Shown here: in pieces, positions 6,230-15,558 of the stretch
How positions within the stretch are numbered: position 1 is the first letter of the stretch
How the letters are laid out: every line of letters starts with the position of its first letter
Assembly (NCBI GenBank): GCA_012729225.1
Contig: JAAYDO010000126.1
Span: 1 to 33,640 of the forward strand
DNA length: 33,640 bases
Source of the DNA: Bacteroidales bacterium
GTDB taxonomy: Bacteria > Bacteroidota > Bacteroidia > Bacteroidales > Bacteroidaceae
Reading direction: 5' to 3'
The notes under the pieces: generated by a model
The model's input: the letters and a program-made list of their open reading frames with translations, nothing else
Database searches by the model: none
Told to the model about the DNA's origin: nothing
Program-made: the position numbers and the translations under genes

Positions 6230-8287
6230 TTATTTGTTATTGATGATTGTAAAGTTTTTAACAGGTTGTCCCTTTTCATCGAGGAAACGGACACAGAAGT
6301 CGCTCATGCCCGGGCCATTGATAATAGCACCACGAAGCACATTACGACCCTTCTTCAGCGTGAGACGAGGAGACATGCAGTCGTCCTTCACCATACGACG
6401 GTCGCCTGAGAGGAGAAGCGCCTCTTCGCCATTGAGCCACCACATGGATGCGGAGTTAGAACCCACGGCAAGACGCACATCCTTTATTTCCTCAGGACAA
6501 TCAATAGTGGTGACAGCCCAGAAGAGCACGCCATACACTTGTTTCTGAAGACCTTCAGAGAAACGGAATAGTTTAGAGTTGAAAGTAGTACTCTCCATCT
6601 GATGCCAAGTGAGGGTTTGCTTGCCCGCCTTAACCTTGTCGCCATCCTTTGGAAGAATGGTGAACTGATTGGCAAAGTACTGCTGGTTGAAGTTTTCACG
6701 GAGATAGGAATCTGTAAAGACTGTATTGCTGCGGTTAGGCTTATCGATAGGCTCAAGCAGACACCAACGACGGATGAAACCTTCAGCATCAGGATGGGAT
6801 GGCTGAGCAGCTGCTGGAGTGAAGTAGGTCTGACGATTCTTGAACTGAATCCAATCCACGCTGGCGCCTTCTCCCTCGCAAGTGATGCAGAGATCCGTTA
6901 TGCCCTTAGGCATGTATTCTACAGGAGCAGTGAGTGTGAGCCACTGTCCACGCTGATCACGACGGAACTGTCCATCGCTGACCACTGTGAGGGTGAACTT
7001 AGCAATAACCTTGCCTTTGGCATTCTTCTCACGAACAAACACCTGGGTATTGCCTTCTGCCTTGATGCGACCTGTGAGGTATGCATTGCTGGCATCACTG
7101 AAATCCACATCATTGAAGGTTGCCCATGCACCCTTCTTAGGTAGAGTGACACACCAACCCTGGAAGCGGTTGGACGTATCAAGCGTGTCCACTGAAGCAT
7201 CTGCGCTTGCTGCACTGTAGCGATCCATTTCAATCTTGCTGGTCGCTTTGACAATACCTACACCACGAAGGGTTGGCTTAACCTCGATGATTGTACCATC
7301 TGGTTTGAAACCAATCTTGTCGATACATACAGAACGGCGCTTGTCGTCACCAGGTGAGTAGTCATTGTGGTGATAGAAGAGATACCACTGACCCTTGTAT
7401 TCAGTGATGCTGTGGTGGTTGGTCCAGCAATTGTTGGCATGTTCTGCCATGATGATACCTTTGAACTCCCAAGGACCAAGTGGGTTCTTAGACATAGAGT
7501 ATGCGAGAGTCTCTGTACCTGAGCCACCCTTCTCCTTATCAGAGCGTACCCATGGGAAAGTAAGATAGTACCAACCATTGCGCTTGAACACATAAGGACC
7601 TTCCTTGAATCCTTCTGGAAGACCTTCCATGTTCTGACCTGCCATCATCATTGGAGGACGGTTGCCAGCCTGCTGACCACCTTGTTGCTGACCTCCCTGC
7701 CGCTGAGGCATCTGCACTGGGGTCATCTCGCCATCCAGTTCCTTCATGTTGCTCTTGAGCTTAGAACCACGAATGCCACCACCTGACCAATAGATATAAG
7801 CCTGACCATCATCGTCGATGAGGACGCATGGGTCAATGCCTGATATGCCCTTGATAGGCTCTGGTTCACAAATGAATGGACCTGTTGGAGAGTCGGCAAC
7901 GGCTACACCTACAGCAAAGCCACCTCTGCCTGCAGCTGGAGCAGAAGGAAAATAGAAGTAGTACTTTCCATCCTTATAAACACAATCAGGTGCCCACATG
8001 GAATAGGAGTCTGGTCTGACCCAAGGCACCTTGTTTTGGGTGACAATCATGCCGTGGTCTTCCCAATCCGTGAGGTTTTCGGAAGAGAACACATGATAAT
8101 CTTCCATACAGAACCAGTCCTGGCGCTGACCAGCAGGTGGCATGATATCATGCGATGGATAGATATACACCTTATTATTAAACACACGCGCTGTAGGGTC
8201 AGCCGAAAATTGATTACGGATGACTGGGTTTTGTGCCGATAGCGCAAGTGGCACACCCATCAATAGAAATTTAATTAGGCACTTCAT
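6230..8287 (-). CDS. GH43 beta-xylosidase/arabinofuranosidase with CBM6-like and C-terminal accessory domains
   Basis: A 685-residue secreted multidomain glycosidase with a signal peptide of about residues 1-18. The GH43 catalytic domain (about 20-345) has Asp30 in SADPTARVF (base), Asp152 in GIDPCV and the general acid Glu229 in FKEGPYVF. Residues 350-487 resemble a CBM6 (EMDRYSAASA at the start, VDWIQFK at the end), a module that often binds xylan. The remaining ~185 residues resemble an accessory domain of Bacteroidales xylan esterases (RRWCLLEPI, MWWLNGEEALL); that assignment is tentative. A Gln/Gly/Met-rich insertion (194-222) interrupts the catalytic domain just before Glu229. First gene of a two-gene operon; beta-xylosidase or arabinofuranosidase activity is inferred. 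Confidence 0.85.
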   Translation of the reverse strand: MKCLIKFLLMGVPLALSAQNPVIRNQFSADPTARVFNNKVYIYPSHDIMPPAGQRQDWFCMEDYHVFSSENLTDWEDHGMIVTQNKVPWVRPDSYSMWAPDCVYKDGKYYFYFPSAPAAGRGGFAVGVAVADSPTGPFICEPEPIKGISGIDPCVLIDDDGQAYIYWSGGGIRGSKLKSNMKELDGEMTPVQMPQRQGGQQQGGQQAGNRPPMMMAGQNMEGLPEGFKEGPYVFKRNGWYYLTFPWVRSDKEKGGSGTETLAYSMSKNPLGPWEFKGIIMAEHANNCWTNHHSITEYKGQWYLFYHHNDYSPGDDKRRSVCIDKIGFKPDGTIIEVKPTLRGVGIVKATSKIEMDRYSAASADASVDTLDTSNRFQGWCVTLPKKGAWATFNDVDFSDASNAYLTGRIKAEGNTQVFVREKNAKGKVIAKFTLTVVSDGQFRRDQRGQWLTLTAPVEYMPKGITDLCITCEGEGASVDWIQFKNRQTYFTPAAAQPSHPDAEGFIRRWCLLEPIDKPNRSNTVFTDSYLRENFNQQYFANQFTILPKDGDKVKAGKQTLTWHQMESTTFNSKLFRFSEGLQKQVYGVLFWAVTTIDCPEEIKDVRLAVGSNSASMWWLNGEEALLLSGDRRMVKDDCMSPRLTLKKGRNVLRGAIINGPGMSDFCVRFLDEKGQPVKNFTIINNK

Positions 8288-8319
8288 TGGCTAGTAAATA
8301 AAAGTTAAGAAATTCTTCG

Positions 8320-8352
8320 CAAATATAGCAATTTATTTTTGATAATAACAAA
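8320..8352 (-). promoter_or_regulatory. Promoter of the GH43 operon
   Basis: On the minus strand TATATTTG (8320-8327) matches TAnnTTTG, and a TTTG (8349-8352) lies 21 bases upstream, slightly wide for -33. The start codon at 8287 is about 30 bases downstream. No regulator gene or SusR/HTCS site is seen nearby. Confidence 0.6.
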
Positions 8353-8619
8353 ACATATGGATGACTATTTTCAAAAAATTATATAATCATGAAAAAAGAC
8401 ACGTTTTGATGTAAAATAATACATGAAGAGTGTCATCAAAAACAAATAAATGTCTGATTAACACTTAAAAAACAATGCCGTTTACTTATCGTAAGAAATA
8501 AGGAATGAGGAAGGGGAAAGGGAGCAAGGGAATAGGAGTAAAAAGAATAATGTAATTTGTTTTTGAAGAAAAAGGAGAAATAAGGGAAAAGAGTGTCGTG
8601 TTATTCGGAATATTTTATG
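8353..8619. other. Divergent intergenic region with purine-rich tract
   Basis: No gene. Between the two divergent promoters, 8491-8597 is strongly purine-biased on the plus strand (runs such as GAGGAAGGGGAAAGGGAG). No hairpin or known regulatory motif was recognised. Confidence 0.4.
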
Positions 8620-8627
8620 TATCTTTG
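8620..8627 (+). promoter_or_regulatory. -7 element of lnb, giving a near-leaderless transcript
   Basis: TATCTTTG matches TAnnTTTG. Only 11 bases separate it from the ATG at 8639, so transcription would begin within a few bases of the start codon. No good -33 TTTG is seen. Confidence 0.55.
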
Positions 8628-8638
8628 CATCGCTTTTT

Positions 8639-9859
8639 ATGGAAAAAATTACACGACATATACTAATATGCCTCATGATGCTGATAAGCCAAGTGATGTC
8701 AGCACAGGACAAGTTGTCTTCCGACAGCACGGAGACAAGCACCGAGAGGTTGGATTCCATTGAGGTGTCGCTTGTGACATGCACTCCTGGCAGGGATATG
8801 TATGCTAAATTTGGGCACACTGCATTAAGAGTGAGAAATTATACCATAGACAAGGATATCGTGTTCAATTACGGATGTTTTGACTATAACTCCAACAACT
8901 TTGTGCTCAAGTTTCTGTTGGGACAAACGGACTATCTTTTGGATGCAGAGCCTTTTGACTATCTAAAGTATCGTTATAGCCTGCAGGGAAATGGTGTGAC
9001 CGAGCAAGTACTGAATCTCACACAACCAGAAGCAAATAAACTTTTGATTCTCTTACTGGAGAACTTGCGACCAGAGAATCAAGAGTATCGCTACAATTGG
9101 CTTTATGACAACTGCACAGAGAGAGCTCGTGATGTGATTGAGAAAGCCGTAGATGGCGAGATAGAATATGCTAATGTGATAGATGACAATGTGACTGTAA
9201 GAGAGATGCTTCGTAACACCTTGAAGACAAGCCCTTGGATTTCGTTTGGCATTGATATGATTTTGGGCGACGAGATTGACAAAAAGGTGGATGCACGAGT
9301 GAAGATGTTTCTGCCTACGGCTCTGAAAGATGAATCCGACCAGGCATACATTGTGAGAGATGGAGGAGAGAAGATCTCGTATGTCATTGGCAGAGACACC
9401 ATTCTTGAAGACATGAACGAACCAGAGGAGGCTTATGTGGTAGGCTCTCCCCTATTTGTATTCATCCTGCTCTTGATTTGCACCATTTGGGTTTTTGCTG
9501 AAGAACTGAAGCGCAAGAGATTGACCATTGCTCTGGATGTGGTTATCCACATGTGTCAGGGCGCGGCAGGACTATTGGTGGCATTCCTCTTTTTCTTTTC
9601 AGAGCACCCTGCAGTAGATAGCAATTGGCTGGTTATTATCTTCAACCCTATCCCACTCTTGTATGCAGGTTGGGTGCTATATTGTCACAAGAAGAAACGC
9701 AAGAACTACTTGTCATACGTCAATTTGGCGGTAATAGCAGGCTTTTTGGCAACCATGGCCTTCTGTCCACAATCCTTCAATCTCGCCATGTGGTTGCTGG
9801 TATCCAGTTTGTTGGTTAGAGCACTATCACACGCTCACTTTGCATATCATAGTAAATGA
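8639..9859 (+). CDS. lnb: Lipoprotein N-acyltransferase Lnb (DUF4105 family)
   Basis: A 406-residue inner-membrane protein of the former DUF4105 family. From memory, Bacteroides members of this family were shown to be the lipoprotein N-acyltransferase Lnb, which adds the third acyl chain to lipoprotein Cys in place of Lnt. A signal/anchor segment (1-22) leads to a periplasmic domain containing the candidate catalytic pair: His60 in AKFGHTALRV and Cys159 in YDNCTERARD. From about residue 272 there are four or five transmembrane helices. It has a promoter almost abutting the ATG. Its stop overlaps the next gene's start by four bases (ATGA), indicating translational coupling with the phosphatase-like protein. 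Confidence 0.8.
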   Translation: MEKITRHILICLMMLISQVMSAQDKLSSDSTETSTERLDSIEVSLVTCTPGRDMYAKFGHTALRVRNYTIDKDIVFNYGCFDYNSNNFVLKFLLGQTDYLLDAEPFDYLKYRYSLQGNGVTEQVLNLTQPEANKLLILLLENLRPENQEYRYNWLYDNCTERARDVIEKAVDGEIEYANVIDDNVTVREMLRNTLKTSPWISFGIDMILGDEIDKKVDARVKMFLPTALKDESDQAYIVRDGGEKISYVIGRDTILEDMNEPEEAYVVGSPLFVFILLLICTIWVFAEELKRKRLTIALDVVIHMCQGAAGLLVAFLFFFSEHPAVDSNWLVIIFNPIPLLYAGWVLYCHKKKRKNYLSYVNLAVIAGFLATMAFCPQSFNLAMWLLVSSLLVRALSHAHFAYHSK

Positions 9860-11415
9860 AGAAGCAGATACTTACAACATTCATAGCCTCCATTGCTATG
9901 GCAGGCACGATGGCACAGACAACCTCTGTGCCTCGATTGGTTGTAGGAATCACCATTGACCAACTGCGTTCCGACTATCTTAATGCCTTCATGCCGCTGT
10001 ATGGCGAAGGAGGTTTTAAACTCTTAATGGAGAAGGGGCAAGTGTACTCGAATGTACAGTATCAGCATGCTCCCGTAGATCGTGCATCAGCCATTGCTTC
10101 CATTGTGACGGGCACTGTACCTTACAATCATGGCATCATTGCAGAAGAATGGATGAACCGACAGGAACTGCACACCAACTACTGTGTGGACGACAGGAAA
10201 TGGAAGGGAGTGAACACCAATGATGCTTCTTCGCCTAAGAATCTTTTAGTAAGCACCATTGGAGATGAACTGAAGGTTGCCACAAAGGGGAAAGCACTCA
10301 TTTATAGTGTAGCTCCCTATCGTGAAGTGGCAATACTGGCTGCTGGTCATGCTGCAGATTGGGCAACTTGGATTGATAGCCAAAACGGGCAATGGGCAGG
10401 CACTACCTACTATGGAGATACACCTGCATGGTTCAAGTTTCTAAGCAATAATACCTTATCAGAAAAAATCTCAACCGCATCATGGAAACCTATCAATGAT
10501 GCCATTGGTAACTATAACTACTATCTCACCACCAGCCAGAAGGCATTTGTACACAAGTTTGCAGGAGATGGAAGATTCCGCCTCTTCAAGCAATCAGGTT
10601 TGGTAAATGAAGAGGTGACGAAGGCTGCCAGAGCCTGTTTGGAAAACGGGAAAGCAGGCATGGATGAGGTCACCGACTTCCTTTCTGTATGCTACTATGC
10701 TGGTGACTACTATGCAGAGAACCAGTCGGAAAACACTACTGAACTGCAAGACACATACGTAAGACTGGACGATGAGTTAGCAAACCTACTGAAGAAGATA
10801 GATCAGTTGGTGGGATTGGACAGAACACTCATCTATATCACTTCAACAGGATATGATGAGAATAATGCTTCACTGTCTGAATCATATCGCATACCTACTG
10901 GCGAGTTCAATATCAACAGATGCGTCACACTGCTCAACATGTACCTCTGTGTGATGTACGGCAATGGACAGTATGTGGAGAGTTGCTTCGGCAATCAGAT
11001 TTACCTTAACCACAAATTTCTGGAGCAGAAACAACTGAAACTGGCTGAGGTTTTGGGACATTGCGAGGACTTCCTCTTCCAGTTCAGTGGTGTGAGGGAT
11101 GTTTTTACGTCTCACCGCATCACCCAAGGCGCATGGACTCCAGGCATCAGCATCTTTCACAACGGTTACAATCCTAAATGTTCAGGCGACATCACTGTGC
11201 AAGTATCGCCAGGATGGTACTTGGTGAATGAGGATAGAGGAACAAAGAAACTCCAGAGAGACTCTTTCTTTGAATTTCCACTCATCTTTTTTGGATATAC
11301 CATCCATGCTGGGAAGGTGGCAACTCCTGTCACTGTTGATTGCATAGCACCTACTGTGGCACACCACATCAGAATCAGAGCACCTAACGCATGCTCCACC
11401 CCACCACTTTTTTAG
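9856..11415 (+). CDS. Degenerate alkaline-phosphatase-superfamily protein (predicted pseudoenzyme)
   Basis: A 519-residue exported protein with a signal peptide of about 1-20 and the alkaline phosphatase/PafA-type phosphodiesterase fold: VGITIDQLRSD near the start, SIVTGTVPYNHGI at 82-94, LQDTYVRLDDEL at 297-308, and IAPTVAHHIRIRAPNAC at the end. The scaffold is intact but the active site is not. By alignment from memory to PafA/NPP enzymes, Asp35 and Asp284 remain. The nucleophile Thr position is Arg76, the His four residues after Asp284 is Glu288, the DH metal pair is Gly332-Tyr333, and the last metal His is missing. Phosphatase activity is therefore unlikely. A 4-bp overlap with lnb suggests a linked role at the cell envelope, which is inference. 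Confidence 0.8.
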   Translation: MKKQILTTFIASIAMAGTMAQTTSVPRLVVGITIDQLRSDYLNAFMPLYGEGGFKLLMEKGQVYSNVQYQHAPVDRASAIASIVTGTVPYNHGIIAEEWMNRQELHTNYCVDDRKWKGVNTNDASSPKNLLVSTIGDELKVATKGKALIYSVAPYREVAILAAGHAADWATWIDSQNGQWAGTTYYGDTPAWFKFLSNNTLSEKISTASWKPINDAIGNYNYYLTTSQKAFVHKFAGDGRFRLFKQSGLVNEEVTKAARACLENGKAGMDEVTDFLSVCYYAGDYYAENQSENTTELQDTYVRLDDELANLLKKIDQLVGLDRTLIYITSTGYDENNASLSESYRIPTGEFNINRCVTLLNMYLCVMYGNGQYVESCFGNQIYLNHKFLEQKQLKLAEVLGHCEDFLFQFSGVRDVFTSHRITQGAWTPGISIFHNGYNPKCSGDITVQVSPGWYLVNEDRGTKKLQRDSFFEFPLIFFGYTIHAGKVATPVTVDCIAPTVAHHIRIRAPNACSTPPLF

Positions 11416-11493
11416 ACACATTGTGTACACATTATATATAATAAAGGGCTGAAAGGCTCACATATTTAACAAGAATAAAACAAAACTATATAT

Positions 11494-14400
11494 ATGGGAT
11501 TTTCATTAAACAAGATTCTAAGCGCACTATTTGGCAACAAGGCTGCTCGCGACATCAAGGAGATTCGCCCCATTGTTGATCAGATTTTGGCCGTAGAACC
11601 AGAGATTCAGAAACTCACCAACGATGAACTGCGTGCAAAGGTTGATGAGATCAAGGTGCAACTTCAAGATAGAGTGCAAAGCAAGCGTGATGAGATTGCT
11701 TCATTGAGAGAACAGATTCAGACTACTGACATAGACAAGCGCCAACCTCTTTTTGAAGACATTGACAAGAAAGAGATTGAGGTACTTGACATCTTTGACG
11801 AAGGACTGACAGAAGTACTCCCTACAGTCTTTGCCATTGTAAAAGATACCGCACGACGTTTTTCAGAAGCAGAAAACGGTGATGTCATTGTGACTGCAAC
11901 TGATTTCGACCGACAACTCAGCGTGGAGCATGACTTTGTAGATATTGATGGCGACAAGGCTATCTGGCATAACCACTGGATTGCAGGTGGCAATGAGATG
12001 ACTTGGAACATGATTCACTATGATGTGCAGCTCTTCGGTGGAACAGTACTTCATCAAGGCAAGATTGCAGAGATGGCAACAGGTGAAGGTAAGACCCTGG
12101 TGGCAACACTGCCTGTTTTCCTTAATGCACTCTCTCGCAACGGCGTGCACGTGGTGACTGTGAATGATTACTTGGCTCGTCGTGACTCTGAATGGATGGG
12201 GCCTCTCTACATGTTCCACGGCTTAAGTGTCGATTGCATTGACAAGCATCAACCCAACTCTGAGGAACGAAGAAAAGCTTATCAGGCAGATATTACTTTC
12301 GGTACTAACAATGAGTTTGGTTTCGACTACTTGCGTGACAACATGGCCATGCGTCCTGAAGACCTCGTACAGCGTGTACACAACTATGCTATCGTCGATG
12401 AGGTGGACTCCGTGCTGATTGATGATGCTCGTACACCATTGATTATCTCTGGTCCTATTCCAAAGGGAGACGTTCAGATGTTTGAAGAATTCATTCCTTT
12501 TGTAGAGACACTCGTTGAGGCTCAGCGACGATTGACCCAGAACTATCTCACTGAAGCAAAGAAACTCATTGACTCTGACAACAAAGATGATGTAACAGCA
12601 GGCTTCCTCTCTCTCTTCCGCGCTTATAAGGGCTTGCCAAAGAACAATGCTCTCATCAAGTATCTTTCTCAGCCAGGCATCAAGACTGGTTTGCTCCAGA
12701 CAGAGGAAATCTACATGGAGAACAACAATCGCCGCATGCCTGAAGCCATCGAGCCACTCTTCTTTGTGGTGGACGAGAAACTAAAGTCTGTGGAGATGAC
12801 AGATAAGGGTAATCAGCTTATCGCAAACCAGATACATGATGACAAGTTCTTCGTGCTTCCAGACATCACAACCGAATTGGCTGAACTTGAGAATCAGCAC
12901 TTTGAAAGTGAAGATGAGAAGTTGGCAAAGAAGGATGAACTCATGCAGGATTACGCCCTCAAGGCTGAACGAGTACATACAATCCAGCAGTTGCTCAAAG
13001 CCTACACCATGTTTGTGAAAGACGATGACTATGTGGTCATGGATGGTGAGGTGAAGATTGTGGACGAACAAACAGGTCGTATCATGGATGGTCGTCGCTG
13101 GAGCGATGGATTGCACCAAGCTGTAGAGGCAAAGGAAAGAGTGAAAGTGGAAGCAGCCACTCAGACTTTTGCAACAATCACCCTACAGAACTATTTCAGA
13201 ATGTATCACAAACTCTCAGGCATGACAGGTACTGCCATCACAGAAGCAGGTGAGTTCTGGGACATCTATAAACTGGATGTGGTAGAGATTCCAACCAACC
13301 GTCCTATTGCACGCAACGACATGAACGACCGTGTGTATAAGACCAACCGAGAGAAATACAATGCCGTGATTGACGAGATTGTGAGGATGCGCAACAGTGG
13401 ACGTCCAACACTGGTCGGCACAACCTCAGTGGAAATCTCAGAGTTGCTATCACGCATGCTCAAGATGAGAAAGATTCCCCATCAGGTCTTGAACGCAAAA
13501 CTTCACCAGAAGGAAGCTGACATCGTGGCTGAAGCAGGTAGAAGTACAATGGGCGAGACGATTCTTGAAGACGGCACTAAGGATGAACGTCTCTTGGGTG
13601 CTGTGACCATTGCAACCAACATGGCAGGCCGTGGTACAGACATTAAACTCTCTGACGAGGTGAAGGCAGCAGGTGGTTTGGCTATTATCGGAACAGAACG
13701 ACATGAGAGCCGTCGTGTGGACCGCCAGTTGCGTGGTCGTTCCGGACGTCAAGGCGATCCTGGTTCTTCCGTATTCTACGTGTCTCTCGAAGACAAGCTC
13801 ATGCGTCTCTTTGCCAGTGACCGTATCTCAAAGGTAATGGATAAAATGGGATTTGAAGAGGGTGAGATGATTGAGCATTCAATGATCAACAGTTCTATCG
13901 AGCGTGCACAGAAGAAGGTGGAAGAGAATAACTTCGGCATTCGTAAGCGTCTGCTCGAATATGACGACGTGATGAACAAGCAGCGCAAGGTGATTTATGA
14001 ACGTCGTCGTCATGCCCTCATGGGTGAGCGAATTGGCATGGACATCGCCAACATGATTTGGGATCGCGTGTGCCACATCCTCAGCAATGGTGACTATGAA
14101 AGTTGCAAGGAAGATTTCCTCCGCATCTTTGCCATGGAGATACCATTTGACATGGACAAGTTTGAGAGTGCAAGCCGAGAGAAACTGGAGGACGAAGCAT
14201 TTGATGTAGTGATTGACGCATTCAAGAAGCGTACCAATCGTTTGGCATCTGTTGCCTACCCTGTCATCAAGGATGTATATGAAACGAAAGGTGCTATGTA
14301 TGAGAACATACTCGTGCCTATCACTGATGGACGTCACATGTTCCAAGTGCGAGTTCCCCTCAAGGAAGCCTATGAAACAGAAGGACATTCTATTCTCGTT

Positions 14401-14874
14401 GCCTTTGAGAAGGCCATCTTGCTCCACACCATTGATGATGCCTGGAAGGAGAACCTCCGTGCTCTCGATGAACTGAAGCAGTCTGTACAGAACGCTTCTT
14501 ACGAGCAGAAAGATCCATTGCTCATCTTCAAACTCGAATCTGTGAGTCTTTTTGATTCAATGGTAAACGACATCAACGACAACACCATCTCTGTACTCAT
14601 GCGCTGTTCTATCCCCATCGCTCAGGAAAGTGATGTGCGTCAAGCTCCAACCCAATCAATGGATGAGCCAAAGCAACACCTCACTGAGTCTCATCAGAAA
14701 TTCGATGAGCCTTCTGAGACTCAGCGACAGATGCAACAGGCAGCACAGAGCGAGACTCGTCAGCGCCAGCCTATGACTCCAGTTGTGAACGATGGTCCGA
14801 AGATTGGCAGAAACGATCCTTGTCCTTGTGGCTCTGGAAAGAAATACAAGAATTGTCACGGAAGGGGCATTTAA
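11494..14874 (+). CDS. secA: Protein translocase ATPase SecA
   Basis: The 1126-residue motor ATPase that drives preproteins through SecYEG at the inner membrane. Visible parts: Walker A ATGEGKT (195-201), the DEVD Walker B box (302-305), the peptide-crosslinking region, the helicase-like segments MAGRGTD and [13 protein letters not shown], and a C-terminal zinc-binding SecB/lipid motif with Cys1110, Cys1112, Cys1121 and His1122. The extra ~220 residues relative to E. coli SecA (901) are usual for Bacteroidota and lie partly in the N-terminal region (about 50-105) and the Gln-rich linker before the zinc motif. It is 78 bp after the phosphatase-like gene without an obvious own -7 box, so read-through is possible. 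A terminator follows. Confidence 0.98.
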   Translation: MGFSLNKILSALFGNKAARDIKEIRPIVDQILAVEPEIQKLTNDELRAKVDEIKVQLQDRVQSKRDEIASLREQIQTTDIDKRQPLFEDIDKKEIEVLDIFDEGLTEVLPTVFAIVKDTARRFSEAENGDVIVTATDFDRQLSVEHDFVDIDGDKAIWHNHWIAGGNEMTWNMIHYDVQLFGGTVLHQGKIAEMATGEGKTLVATLPVFLNALSRNGVHVVTVNDYLARRDSEWMGPLYMFHGLSVDCIDKHQPNSEERRKAYQADITFGTNNEFGFDYLRDNMAMRPEDLVQRVHNYAIVDEVDSVLIDDARTPLIISGPIPKGDVQMFEEFIPFVETLVEAQRRLTQNYLTEAKKLIDSDNKDDVTAGFLSLFRAYKGLPKNNALIKYLSQPGIKTGLLQTEEIYMENNNRRMPEAIEPLFFVVDEKLKSVEMTDKGNQLIANQIHDDKFFVLPDITTELAELENQHFESEDEKLAKKDELMQDYALKAERVHTIQQLLKAYTMFVKDDDYVVMDGEVKIVDEQTGRIMDGRRWSDGLHQAVEAKERVKVEAATQTFATITLQNYFRMYHKLSGMTGTAITEAGEFWDIYKLDVVEIPTNRPIARNDMNDRVYKTNREKYNAVIDEIVRMRNSGRPTLVGTTSVEISELLSRMLKMRKIPHQVLNAKLHQKEADIVAEAGRSTMGETILEDGTKDERLLGAVTIATNMAGRGTDIKLSDEVKAAGGLAIIGTERHESRRVDRQLRGRSGRQGDPGSSVFYVSLEDKLMRLFASDRISKVMDKMGFEEGEMIEHSMINSSIERAQKKVEENNFGIRKRLLEYDDVMNKQRKVIYERRRHALMGERIGMDIANMIWDRVCHILSNGDYESCKEDFLRIFAMEIPFDMDKFESASREKLEDEAFDVVIDAFKKRTNRLASVAYPVIKDVYETKGAMYENILVPITDGRHMFQVRVPLKEAYETEGHSILVAFEKAILLHTIDDAWKENLRALDELKQSVQNASYEQKDPLLIFKLESVSLFDSMVNDINDNTISVLMRCSIPIAQESDVRQAPTQSMDEPKQHLTESHQKFDEPSETQRQMQQAAQSETRQRQPMTPVVNDGPKIGRNDPCPCGSGKKYKNCHGRGI

Positions 14875-14910
14875 AGTCTGATGACTATCTACTTTTTAGA
14901 ACCAATGATT

Positions 14911-14950
14911 AAGGGAGAGCGTTTACTTAAAAAATGCTCTCCCTTCTTTT
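14911..14950 (+). terminator. Intrinsic terminator of secA
   Basis: AAGGGAGAGC (14911-14920) pairs perfectly with GCTCTCCCTT (14936-14945), loop 15 bases with extra A/T pairing, followed by CTTTT. It is 36 bases after the secA stop codon. Confidence 0.85.
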
Positions 14951-14956
14951 GTTCAA

Positions 14957-15455
14957 CATGAGTTCAGCAGGATTCAGAAGCAGAAACAAATGGACTTGAT
15001 GGCTGGCTCATCTTTTCAAGCATACTTTCCCCTTTCATTTTTTGTCATAATCCATAGATAATTCCACTGAATTCATTTGCTGTGGAAGAAGAGCTAAGAG
15101 ATTCAGACAAATTTTGCTCTGTACAATCCTTCCAAGAAAGCGAAAGGCTCTCTACTTTTTTCTTAAAAGCACTCACATCTTCTTTACATCCAACAACTTA
15201 TACATGCCGGACAACTGCATGCTGACAAGGAGAAAAACGCACTCATGGTTCATGGCTCATCGCACCATTGTTCATTGACCATCGCACCATTGTTCGTTGG
15301 CCATTGAAGCATTGTTCGTTGGAACACAAGAAACAATGCCATTATGTGAGATGCCAAATAGAAGGGAAAACTTACCATTCCATCCTCTCACACACATATC
15401 CTTTTCACCCCCTCCGCTAATAGTAGAGGAGACGTGTGATAAATTTGTCTAATTC
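14957..15455 (+). repeat. Interspersed 0.5-kb repeat, copy B, full length
   Basis: Non-coding. Landmarks by offset from its start: ATGAGTT at 1; TCTTTTCAAGCATAC and TTTTTTGTCA at 54-90; GACAAATTTTG at 149; the 22-bp array from 282; GATAAATTTGTC near 481. Array units are at 15239-15255 (degenerate), 15262-15278, 15284-15300 and 15306-15322. The last three are spaced exactly 22 bp and the first by 23. It lies between convergent secA (+) and fcl (-), just after the secA terminator and just before the fcl terminator. Together with these terminators it accounts for most of the gene-free stretch 14875-15558. Confidence 0.8.
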
Positions 15456-15470
15456 AAACTTTGCATACAA

Positions 15471-15521
15471 AAAGAAACCGTGCATCAACCTACAAAGGAC
15501 GGCTGACACACGGCTTTCTTT
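15471..15521 (-). terminator. Terminator of the gmd-fcl transcript
   Basis: AAAGAAACCGTG (15471-15482) pairs with CACGG(C)TTTCTTT (15509-15521) with one bulged C and a long loop. On the minus strand the stem runs into CTTTTTG. It lies 38 bases past the fcl stop. Confidence 0.6.
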
Positions 15522-15558
15522 ATTCTGATTTCGTCAATCTCAAGTTAAAACCACTTCA

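Noticed and set aside
8491-8597. Purine-rich tract as a regulatory or triplex-forming element
   Set aside because: No mirror symmetry or repeat unit was found; compositional bias alone is not enough.
11494-14874. SecA being over 200 residues longer than the E. coli protein
   Set aside because: Length near 1100 residues is normal for Bacteroidota SecA; no frameshift or fusion is seen.
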